Positions 54,807 through 64,000 of a stretch of 64,000 nt of DNA are shown piece by piece. The stretch lies in the NCBI GenBank assembly GCA_021399445.1, contig JAJTUQ010000001.1:62001-126000 (forward strand). Direction: 5' to 3'. This DNA comes from Xylogone sp. PMI_703. Its lineage: Eukaryota > Ascomycota > Leotiomycetes. The stretch's first letter is position 1; every line of letters starts with the position of its first letter. The notes below the pieces were generated by a model, which was not told the origin of the DNA, did no database searches, and worked only from the letters and a program-made list of their open reading frames with translations. The position numbers and the translations under genes are program-made.

Positions 54807-57539
54807 TCAGTAATCACTCAGCCTTAATTTCTTCCCAATTTCCTTTCTCCTTGCTCGTACTTCTGGCCGATCGATTTTTGATTCATCGCCATCATAGCCC
54901 TCACCTCGCGCCTTGAGCGCTTGAAGGAGCATGCCAGCGTCGAAGAAGCCATCTAAAGCAGGAAAGTTAGCTTGTCCCAATTTGAGCTAGGTAATTAGAG
55001 TCCTGAAAGCAACAAAATTTGGAGAACGGGTAAACGACGTCAAACAGAGAAAGAGAAACTTACATCCTCCTAATCCCTCATCGTCACTCACTGTGCTGGT
55101 ATCATCAACAGGTGTAAGAGTTCCCGATGATCGGAGGGTCTTTCCGGAAGATTCATGCCTAATAATCCGGCCTCGACTCTTAACCCGTCCGCTAGCATGT
55201 GGTCTCGTACGATCTAAGCTAGCTTCTCTGGCCCTCGATGCCTTGGAGATGGATGATTTCCCTTGAGTAGCCTTTAGGATACGCCTCATTTCGAGGAGGT
55301 AACTCTCAATAGCATCAACAAACCGCTTGGTCTGTCGATGTTTGCTGCTGGCACAAATGGAGATACCATCATCTTTGATAATGTAACCGATACCAAAACC
55401 TTCGCCTGCTGTGGGACCAAATCCAAAATGCCGGAGCGATGGATTACCACAGTTCGATGTTGAGAGTATGGTTGTGTTGAGTTTATCCCAGCCAGAGTCG
55501 GAGAAGAGAAGCGGCATGTTCTGCTGTATACGATTCGTGGGTGATGCGCGGCCGCCCATAGAGCGAACCTCATCCCCATCGGAGTTGATGGAGTAACGCC
55601 CTGGACTACCCACTACGGATGAGGGGTCACGGTCTGAGGCTCCGTCAATCGGGGAGGAGTATCCGTAGGAGCTCGCTGCTTCTGCGCCATCCTCATCAAC
55701 AGCTCGCTGCCAGACACTGAAGAGTGCATAGAGATGTCTATCACACCCACGGGCCTTGGCGCATTCTTTGGTATTTGCAACGTGCTTGACACAAGCCTTC
55801 TTCAATGCATCGACTTTTTGCTGTGGTGGATGATCCCCCCAAAAGGTTTGGACGAAATCGACAGATTCAGGAGTCACAGTCCTAATTGCTTCCGTACGAC
55901 CATGGAGGTAGACTTTGGTCATCGCCGGTTCATATGTACATTCTACCCGCCCATAAAGCCCGTAATATGCGGCTTGGAAGGCCATTTGCACGAAAGCGTC
56001 AGGAGAGAATCCCATGGATGTCATGAAAATTTTACCGTAACCATGGAAATCCAGAATCTGGAACTCGTTCTGTTGGATGAGATCGGCCAATCTTGTTTCA
56101 GCGAATCGTAAGGCAATGGCAAGTTGAGGGACCATGTCCCATTCCAGCTTGTGGGGCGTAGTGCTCACGTCGCCAAAACTGTCGGGATCACGCTTTGAGG
56201 GGTCGGGGCTGTTCGACGCCCAAAGACTCGGTGCTTGTCCATTGATGGTACGAGCAAAGCGTAATATGGTATCTGTGTAAACGTCGCTAGCAAATCGTAA
56301 AACAGTATGACCATCCACACCAGTATGTTCAAAGTTAATGCCAGCACTACCATTCTTGCAGACAATAATCTGCAACTTGTCATACCATCGATTCGTACAG
56401 GTACCGATCTGGACACCTTTTTCGATCTGGCTAGTGCCACACAACATGTTTTGACAGAGATCAGCCGGTGAAGCGGGCTCGGTGTAGTCCAGGCACAGGA
56501 TAAATAATGCAGAATCCACTATCCCAAGGCAGTCGGCGTTGTTTGAACCTGCCTCCTTGGTCATGACATCTCTCAATCCTGACCACACCTTGCGGTTTTC
56601 AGTGCTGAGTACACCAAGTGCTCCTTTGGCAGCATCTTGGATGGGCGTCTGCTGTGCATCCTCGACGATGGTTTGTAAGTTGAGACAAATATCCTTCTCC
56701 GACATGATAAGATCTGAGTTGTGGTCTAGGACATCGAACCAGTAGAATTGGCCATGGCACAGTACCACGATATGGGTTGAATCAGGGTCTTGAACAATCT
56801 GACATCCATTTTCGGTTGGGATACGGGCGGTACCAAATAGCCGTGAGTATTGGTACATGCATAAGGGTGTGCCGCGCAAGGTATCCGGTGGAAGTTCTTC
56901 CTTCCGCACGGCACGAACGAAAGAAAGGGCTGAGACGACAAGTGAAGCCGCACGGGTGACTTGGTTGTTTCTGGCTGGCGTTGGATCATCTTCAAGAAGA
57001 AAGAACGGATTGAGGTTGAGCACAACAGGATTGTCAAAGTTCAGATACGAGTCATACCCTTCGTCATGGTTAGTCAACGTTATACGTAAGGAATGGTGGG
57101 CGCCAGTCCAAAACATACAGAATTGTTCAATATAGCTAGTCTTTCCATTCGCATACTTCTTCAGCCTTTCTTGTAGGTCAGGTCCATCAGACTTCAGAAA
57201 CTCTTCGGCTGCTTGCTTGGTCTCAATATGCTCCCTGGGGCTCTGAAGAGGCTTCAAGGCTTCCAGATATTTCTTCACTGTCTCCTCCAAGTCTGGGATA
57301 GGTAGCCTTGGCAATTTATCCTGCGATGCAAAGGTAATTCCGTGCTGGTTGGTACCATTTCTTTCTAGGATGGAGGGTAGATGGCTTTTGTTATCCTGAC
57401 TAAAGTTATCCATGGCTTTCTTTGCATGATCCACAAACGAATCTTGGTCAGGTGTGGGTTTTCGTAGTGCCGACGTCACCAAAGACTCGTTTAGAGACCG
57501 CGGGGTCGCAAAAGTTCTAACTGCAGTAGTGGTGGGCAT
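54807..57539 (-). CDS. carnitine O-acetyltransferase (FacC-like)
   Basis: Exons (minus strand) 55064-57539 and 54807-54952 give 873 aa. Carnitine/choline acyltransferase motifs: LPRLPIPDLEETVKKYLEAL near 77, LCMYQYSRLFGTARIP near 226, and the catalytic-His motif INFEHTGVDGH (His about 405); CoA/carnitine-site segments FMTSMGFSPDAFVQMAFQ and FGFGPTAGEGFGIGYII follow. It moves acetyl groups between CoA and carnitine. No clear mitochondrial presequence and no C-terminal SKL-like tripeptide, which fits the cytosolic FacC type. A Ser/Gly/Asp-rich insertion (about residues 640-695) and a basic Ser-rich tail make it longer than yeast Cat2. The intron join gives GLGGYGFFDAGMLL. Confidence 0.92.
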
Positions 57540-59184
57540 CTTGGTCAGCGAGATAAACTCAAGCGTAGAGTGGAGAGATGGTTGTGCTGATATTCAGTCC
57601 CCGCAGAGCCGTGCGGTAGAAGTAGTGACAGTCTTGCAGATAGTAAGACGGCATGCCACTTGAGCGGACCAATATTCTTTGACTCTTTAGAGGAGAATGA
57701 GTATATATAAAGAGGGAACGGCGAGATATGAGATCTTATATGAACTGGGGGAGGGGAAATAAATGGGTCCTTTCTGAAGTAGCCGCGGGGTGAGGCAAAT
57801 GCTTATATCTGGGGAGTGCGGATGCGCGGCTTGTGAAAGTTGGGGCCAGTGTAGGAACAGGAGCTCGCGCATCATAGCTATGGACTTCGGTCGGGATAAT
57901 TGGGCTTCTAGCATTGGCTGGAAAGCCCACGCTTGCTTTATCCGCCAGCCTTGGAAAGCCAGGTAGCGTGGCAGCGCTGGCAAGCTGGCAAGCTGCTATG
58001 GCGGTCCTTCCATATCCGCAACACCGAGCTTCTGATATCTTGGCAATATCACACGAAAGGAACAACAACTGATGAAATGTCGAACGCTTACCTTCAATGT
58101 ACGCAAGATGTTATTCCGTTTGCTGCTGGAAGGAACCTCGACGGTACCGTGTGCATGAAGAGAACAGCACAGGCATGGGCCAGAGGCCGGCAACAAAGAT
58201 CGAGGCTGCAGCTCACGCCTGGCTGGGGATGGAATGATGGAATGGGACTGATTCAGCTGCGGTCCGTCAGTCCGTAATGCGGAACCGGCATGCAACCACG
58301 GATGGTATCTCGATCCTTGGGGTGAGACGTTGCAGAATTCCGGCAAGGAAGACGGTATAACCGGGGCAGATGGTGCTTCGAAGAGCTACGCTGCTCTGTT
58401 TCTGGGAGGCGCCTGTGAGCTCGAGGTTTCGCTTCTTCGGGCAAGAGGATGTTGTGGTTGGCGAGCACGCTTTTGCCGGGGGGGAGCAGCAACCACGAGG
58501 AGCACGATGGAAGAATGCTGATTCGCGCAACGCAGAGGAAATCCCGCAGCACGAGGTCCGATAGCACGTTGCAGCTGGTCTGGAAGGAGCTGCAGCCCAG
58601 TATCTGTCCTATGCGCGGCTCGAGAAGCAGTTTGCGGTGGTGATGGAATGATGGAAGGGCGAGGCTGCGGGGCTGGCTGGCTGGATGCACAGGTTCCGCT
58701 TGGTGCTGAGAGAGTAACGACGTTTCCTACTTCCTGCTGGTTAGAGGGGCAAGCAGGATAAAGTAGGCAATATCAACCTTCAGCAACCTCTTGACTCCCT
58801 TATGAATCTTCTCGTCGATTCCTCTTCCTCAGATTGACCTCCACGTCTCCAGATTCGCGCTCCTGTGCCAGAGCTCTGCTGCCAGTGTCAACCCTGTGAC
58901 GTTGGTCACGCCTTAAGCGAGCCTTTTGTCCGAGAGACGTCATTTGACCAATGATCTCGAACCGTGACTGAGGAGGTATGTTTATGTAAGCAGGCGCTAA
59001 TGGAGGGGCAGCGTGATCATGTGATGCAACCTTGAGCGCAGCAAGTGACGACATAGGTTGGCAACACAGAGTATCACGTGAGTATGTAGCATTGGGGTTT
59101 CTGCCCAACTTGATCTTCACATGCTTCAAAGATGTCCTATCTGATCACGTGCTTGCTTCAGTGTCCTGGCTTCTTTTTTGGAAT
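57540..59184. other. long intergenic region upstream of carnitine acetyltransferase
   Basis: About 1.6 kb, locally GC-rich around 58100-58700, with overlapping open frames on both strands that do not resemble any family. I read it as a long promoter/leader rather than genes. The words GATGGAATGATGGAA occur near 58228 and 58640. Confidence 0.5.
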
Positions 59185-59691
59185 TGTTCTAGCCCATACA
59201 CCAATACGAGCATTTGCGTATCGGCTAGCCCATACGTAAATACAGCTCGTACTCGCACTCTCAACATAGTTACCAGCTGTAAGCTTCAGGCTACAAGCTA
59301 CGAGCTACAGGCTACAGGCTACAGGCTACAGGCTACAGCACACTCAGCTACTATGATGGCCTATAACTATGGTATGCTCAACTATTACAGCACACTTAGC
59401 TCTCTCATAGCCTATAACCCCAGCGCACTTGCTTACTACAATAACTTATAATTATAGCACCTTAATCACTATAACCTACTAAGGCTGTAAGCTTTAGGCT
59501 TTCAGCCTTACTAAACTCAGTAACTCGATAACTGTACAGCGATAACTATATCGTACGGTGATTAACAACACTTGACCATACAAGTTAGTAGTAAATTGGC
59601 GTACAGGCTAGCCCATACGTGAATAGCTTTAATTATTTGCGTATAGGCTAGCCGATACACAAATGCTCGTATTGGTGTATGGGCTAGAACA
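59185..59691. mobile_element. MITE with 58-bp inverted repeats and a likely GAAT target duplication
   Basis: Left end 59185-59242 begins TGTTCTAGCCCATACACC; the right end 59634-59691 is its reverse complement with about four changes. GAAT directly precedes the left end and directly follows the right end. A second partial copy of the subterminal word GGCTAGCCCATACGT occurs at 59606. The interior is simple tandem sequence, including the 7-bp repeat at 59290-59338. No coding sequence. Confidence 0.82.
59290..59338. repeat. 7-bp tandem repeat (GCTACAG), seven units
   Basis: Two variant units (GCTACAA, GCTACGA) followed by five exact GCTACAG units, inside the MITE. Confidence 0.95.
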
Positions 59692-59991
59692 GAATCATAC
59701 TCTATATTCGGTAATCCTAAGTAATTGGCGCCCGTAGAGAACGCTGGGGTTACAGTACAAGGCTTCCTACACCAGTATTCCACGATCCCACCAAGTGGTG
59801 AGGGAATCAACAGTAAAAGATAATCAAAACAAATGAAATAAAGTAACTCTGGTATAATCTGAATCATCCACAACTCCGTGGTACAGTCTACCCTCTCCCT
59901 GTACAGTTTACTCTATTCCTGGTGTTTCTAGCCGTGGCTCTCCTGGTCTACTCTAGTGTTTGCACTTACTCTCATTGATATGTTTTTATAG

Positions 59992-60435
59992 TTACTCTGT
60001 AGCAATTAAGGTTTTGTACATCTCCGACTGGAAGTGTTGGAACTGTTCAAGTATCTTAATAGTTAAAATACATTTAACTGTTTTCTTTACGTATTGATTA
60101 TCGTTTAACATGGTCTTCACCCTTGTCCACTGGCCATTGAGGTATGTCTTGTGCTTTTTCATGTGTAGTAAACAGTCTTTCACTATATGTTACACCGTTT
60201 GGTTAGCCTCTTCGCATTCATATCCAGCTGTTTCTGGTCTATTGATTGTGTGGACATAGGCCTTCAGGCTTATCTTCCCCGTCCTCAGCTGTATGAGTAC
60301 TGAGTTCATAGCTTTGGGTAGCCCTTTGTAGAGCCTTGTTACTTTCTTATTTAGATTCTGAGAAAGGAAAGGAGTGAGTGCTATAGAGGCACGTGATCTC
60401 TGGGTATGTAGGTATACAACGAACAACAACAACAA
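59992..60435 (-). pseudogene. LINE (Tad-like) reverse-transcriptase C-terminal relic
   Basis: The minus strand reads VTRLYKGLPKAMNSVLIQLR then TGKISLKAYVHTINRPETAG, which matches the conserved RNase-H/C-terminal part of fungal LINE ORF2. It is followed by a C-x-C...H...C knuckle remnant (YECEE, then HIVKDCLLH) and a helical tail ending at 59992. One stop (TAA at about 60187) interrupts the knuckle, probably from a mutated Gln or Arg codon. Only the 3' end is here; it is truncated at the 5' side, as is common for LINEs. Confidence 0.65.
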
Positions 60436-60683
60436 CGCTATATAATACGATCACTAATATCGCGATACCGTAACGATCATAGCAATCGTAAGGGGAGCAA
60501 TCAAAACTCGTATATCTGTAGAATAAGAGGACAAATCGTTGTTCTATTGCAATACCGTACAAACCACTCCATATATAAGATTCGGAGGTTTAGTCACTGT
60601 TTCCCGTGTCCTTCCCTTCCACCTCAATTCCTACATCATCTATGTATCCTCCTTTTGTGATCTCGTCTGGGGTACTTGTGTCA

Positions 60684-60881
60684 ACCATACAGATCTGGTA
60701 TGGAACCAGGGATAAGAATTCTCCAGTGCGGATGATCCGGTATATGGCCGAACGGCTGCCTCGGTCAATACTGCGGGAATTTGACGAGGGCCACTACACG
60801 ATAGGACATCATCTTGAAGAGATTCTGTCGGAGCTTGTCCCAGAAGCAGTAACTAAGTGCGGTAGTAAAAGGCCATTATAA
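60684..60881 (+). pseudogene. C-terminal fragment of an alpha/beta hydrolase gene
   Basis: The reading IQIWYGTRDKNSPVRMIRYM followed by AERLPRSIL and DEGHYTIGHHLEEIL is the acid-strand and catalytic-His end of an alpha/beta hydrolase. The nucleophile half is absent; the upstream frame is unrelated and abuts the LINE relic. It is probably the tail of a gene cut by transposition. Confidence 0.6.
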
Positions 60882-61506
60882 AGCTGCGTGATTTCTACGT
60901 CCCTCTTAACGTAGAAGAGAAGGACCGGACACAGGACATTTGGCCGAGTTTAGCTAGACGGTCTAGATGCGAAAACGGCATTTGAATTCGTTTAGTGGGA
61001 GGAACCGCTTAGCCAGACTTGCGGTGCAGGGTATCTAGTTGGCCCTGACTGGTGGATATGTAGGATATATTAGCTGTGCCCTACAATGCGGGGGCTGCTG
61101 CAAACCGGGCGTATATTTGCATCCGATGTTAACATTTTCAAGGACACACGACAAACGGGCATTGATCATCTAATATCAACTACCCCGCAGGTCATTCGCG
61201 CAGTTTCTTGAGTCTTGGCGGCCATATTGACGGCTCTTTTGCAAAGCATGGCCAATACCGGTTAGAGGTTTTTCGTACTTAACAGGGAATTCAGTTGGTA
61301 TCGGATGTTATGAAGCCAGGGTGGGCTTGTTATACGGTGCGTCACAAGAGGGGAAGATGAAGAGAGAAGTCTCTAGAGACAGGAAATTATGCTTTAAATA
61401 CAAGCTGGATTCCCAGTATACTAGTTTCTCTATGAGGAGGAGTTGCTTCTGTATTTAACTAGGGTAGATAACCTTAATCACTTAGCAACTGGTCCGTACT
61501 GCTACA
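60882..61506. other. intergenic region / promoter of the carboxylesterase
   Basis: No gene or repeat recognised. Confidence 0.5.
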
Positions 61507-63290
61507 ATGTTACTTCCAGTAGTGCTGAGTGTCCCACTATTCGCATTCTTAACGACGCTCGTCTCCACTCATCCTGTTGATCCGCATGGTTCTGTTGTTG
61601 ATCTTGGCTATACGCGATATCAGGGCACTGTTCTAGAAAATGGAATTACTCAGTGGTTGGGAATGCGATACGCAGCGCCTCCACTTGGGCCGTTGAGATT
61701 TAGAGCTCCCCGAGACCCTCCTTCAAATCCGATTTTGCAGATTGCCGACACGGTATGCACAATGAAATCAAAAGAAGACCGAATTATGCAGAAGTTTTTG
61801 ATTAATTCTATTGTAGCATGGTGATATTTGCCTATCAACGGGCACGACCGAAATTACAGATGGTTTTTCCGAGGATTGTCTCTTTGTTGACGTCTTCGCC
61901 CCTACGCACGTCAAGGAGCCACTGCCAGTATACATCTTTATCCAAGGCGGAGGATTTAACAGCAACTCCAACCCTAATTACAATGGATCGGGTTTAATAA
62001 CAGCCTCCGATTTTAATATTGTAGTTGTTACATTTAACTATCGTGTCGGTCCGTATGGATTCCTTGCAAGCAAGGAGGTTCAAAAGGATGGTGATCTCAA
62101 TATCGGGCTAAAAGATCAGAGAAAGGTGTTCGAATGGGTACAAAAACACATTAGAAAGGTGAGTGGAATTGACAGCGACCTTGGTTCAAAGACTGATAAA
62201 TGCTGGCAGTTCGGTGGGAATCCTCACAGTGTCACTCTTGGAGGCGCCAGCGCTGGTGCGGCATCTATTGATCTCCATCTCTCAGCATACGGGGGACGTA
62301 ATGATCACTTATTCCATGCAGCAGCTGCGGAGAGTCAATCCTTTGGGGTTCAGTTCACGGTAGAGGGCAGTCAGTACCAGTACGATGCGCTGGTTGAGAG
62401 GACTGGTTGTAGCTCATCCAAGGATACATTAGCTTGCCTGCGCAATATTTCAGCTGCGGACTTGCAAGCAGTCAATGTCAATGTACCTTCGCCAAATGGC
62501 GGTGGTGATCCACCACTTTACATGTACTCAAATGTAGTTGATGGAGACTTCACCACGGACTACACCTACAGACTCTATCAAGAAGGTAAATTCATTAGAG
62601 TACCAGTCATCTTCGGGTTAGTAAATACTCTATCTACTATGGTTCAATGTATAATGAGAAGCCAGTGATGACACAAACGGAGGTACCGTCTTCGCCCCAA
62701 AAGATACGGATAATGTAACCGCCATGAACCACTTCCTCAAGGATCAATACCCTGATCTCACCAATGCACAACTTGCACGTATAGACCACTACTACCCCAA
62801 AGCAGAACAATTCCCCGACAGTGGCCGTTACTGGCGAGCTGTATCCAATGCCTACGGACAGATGCGCTATATGTGTCCAGGGCTCTATATCAGCAGCGCA
62901 TACTCCAAGACCCTCACTCCAAGCTGGAGCTATCGGTACAACGTTGAGGATCCTGATCAAGTTGCATCTGGTCTGGGCGTTCCCCATACAGTTGAACTCA
63001 ATGCAATTTGGGGTCCAGAAAATGTCAACGGCGGCGCCCCAGCATCGTATTCGACGCCTTTGAACCAGAATATCGTGCCTTTAATGCAGGCGTACTGGAC
63101 TAGTTTCATTCGAACCCACAATCCAAACACCTATCGACTAAGAGGAAGTCCGCGCTGGGAGTTGTGGAATCCTGCGGAAATGAACAGGATAAGGTTCCAA
63201 ACAAACGCTACGAGGATGGAAAATGTAGATGAAGAAACGCGTGTTAGATGTGCTTATTTCTATAGCATTGGATTAGCACTTCACCAGTAG
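61507..63290 (+). CDS. secreted type-B carboxylesterase/lipase
   Basis: Exons 61507-61752, 61817-62158, 62210-62616 and 62666-63290 give 539 aa. The signal peptide is MLLPVVLSVPLFAFLTTLVS. Motifs: YAAPPLGPLRFRAP (type-B signature region), the disulfide-bearing SEDCLFVDVFAP, the oxyanion hole IFIQGGGF, nucleophile elbow GGASAGA, and GVPHTVELNAIWG with the catalytic His. Several N-glycosylation sequons. It hydrolyses extracellular esters; the substrate is unknown. Intron 2 (62159-62209, 51 nt) is in frame and stop-free, but removing it restores HIRKFGGNPHSVTLGGASAG, the family sequence. Confidence 0.92.
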
Positions 63291-63815
63291 ACATAGGGTA
63301 CAATCAATTCTTAAATCAGTAAAAATTCTGCACAGTTCTCAGCTTTGACCATAGCCCCTTTAATACATCCGTCACTCCAATGGTAATGCTATATAATCTT
63401 TCCGTGTAGTTATTATGCCAACATACATTATACAATGTATAACACGCATGTAGTGACTGATCTGAGATTAACGATGAGTCGTGGATTTATCGGTGGGGAA
63501 AGTACCGACTACTAACGGGTTTAACTCGAATTGCCATCAAAATGCTGATGTAGCTAGCCAGCTTTTAAGGAGCGTTTGGCCCCTGATCCGAATAGTTGGG
63601 ATTCAATCAGAACCAACTATCCTCCTTAGTTGTGGATTTAGTACCAATCTCCGAGAACCAATGCCGAGTATCTTGATTGTGAGATTGAGCTTACTCCTGG
63701 TCTAACATCATTGAATGGTCATCTGATGTTAAATACACCAGATTCCACCGTTGTCAGCAACCAGTACTTTACCAACCCCCAATATTAATTACTTCCAGGC
63801 CAAAAATAACGAATC
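63291..63815. other. intergenic region / promoter of the methyltransferase
   Basis: No gene recognised. Confidence 0.5.
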
Positions 63816-64000
63816 ATGGCTCAGTCTAGTCACCCAAGCAGCTACACCCAAGGCTACACTGACCACACTATTACCACCCACCTATCACGCAAGCCTGAGT
63901 TGGACGCTGCCTTCCTTCTCCCGTACATCAGAAAGGCAGATCATATCCTCGATGTCGGATGTGGACCGGGTACCATCACCACGGGCTTTGCCAAGTATGC
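63816..64000 (+). CDS. SAM-dependent methyltransferase, N-terminal part (runs off the right edge)
   Basis: From the ATG at 63816-63818 the frame is open to the window end (61 codons). HILDVGCGPGTITTGFA (about 43-59) is motif I of class I SAM-dependent methyltransferases, and SYTQGYTDHTITTHLSRK is the usual opening of a fungal UbiE/COQ5-like family. Substrate unknown; the catalytic and substrate parts lie outside. Confidence 0.88.
   Translation, partial: MAQSSHPSSYTQGYTDHTITTHLSRKPELDAAFLLPYIRKADHILDVGCGPGTITTGFAKY

Noticed and set aside
58253..58690. 145-codon minus-strand frame upstream of carnitine acetyltransferase
   Set aside because: Overlapping frames are open on both strands in a GC-rich patch; no family resemblance and no splice logic. 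It more likely belongs to promoter or leader.
1..64000. CRISPR arrays or prokaryotic operons
   Set aside because: The tandem repeats seen lack unique spacers, and the genes carry spliceosomal introns; this is fungal nuclear DNA.

Overview
The window reads as nuclear DNA of a filamentous ascomycete (Pezizomycotina). The reasons are protein genes broken by short introns of about 50-90 nt with GTATGT or GTAAGT donors and CTAAC-like branch points, fungus-specific transcription factors, an Atg15-type lipase, a FacC-like carnitine acetyltransferase, and AT-rich transposon relics whose stop codons look like repeat-induced point mutation (RIP). Several genes resemble Leotiomycete homologues, but I cannot name the species. 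Exon joins were read by hand; each multi-exon model below keeps a continuous frame that matches its family.

Layout. 1-1.3 kb: start of a fused EthD-like/alpha-beta hydrolase gene, running off the left edge. 1.5-5.5 kb: a fungal transcription-factor gene split by a RIP-damaged Mutator-like (MULE) element with 82-bp terminal inverted repeats. 6.4-14.5 kb: ATG15 lipase, flavocytochrome b2-like dehydrogenase, an alpha/beta hydrolase and a secreted NMT1/THI5-like binding protein. 14.8-15.5 kb: a small inverted-repeat element carrying a 19-bp minisatellite. 15.9-24.4 kb: FAD dehydrogenase (TcuA/CobZ-like), quinone oxidoreductase, class II aldolase, quinolinate phosphoribosyltransferase and a mitochondrial PrpD. 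25.4-30.6 kb: an orphan gene, a 2EXR-like protein and an SDR/epimerase. 32-35.8 kb: BCKDH E1-beta diverging from a membrane-anchored GH5 glucanase. 36-43 kb: gentisate-type cupin dioxygenase, a broken GH3 glucosidase tail, aldo-keto reductase, a zinc-cluster-less regulator and a second class II aldolase. 44-52.5 kb: 2H phosphoesterase-like DUF1868 protein, MAL-type sugar transporter, Zn2Cys6 regulator, inositol-monophosphatase-like protein and GH71 alpha-1,3-glucanase. 54-64 kb: MITE, carnitine acetyltransferase, second MITE, LINE tail, type-B carboxylesterase and the start of a methyltransferase.

How the genes may work together. The most system-like signals are regulatory. Two near-identical CGG-N11-CCG elements lie upstream of the FAD dehydrogenase and at the centre of the divergent promoter of the quinone oxidoreductase and class II aldolase, which suggests a co-regulated three-gene catabolic module. 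A second shared element of about 31 nt, with two GATA sites, lies about 225 bp upstream of both the DUF1868 gene and the IMPase-like gene. The sugar transporter, Zn2Cys6 regulator, IMPase and GH71 glucanase together look like a possible alpha-glucan-use cluster. Everything else looks like ordinary accessory fungal sequence with transposon debris.
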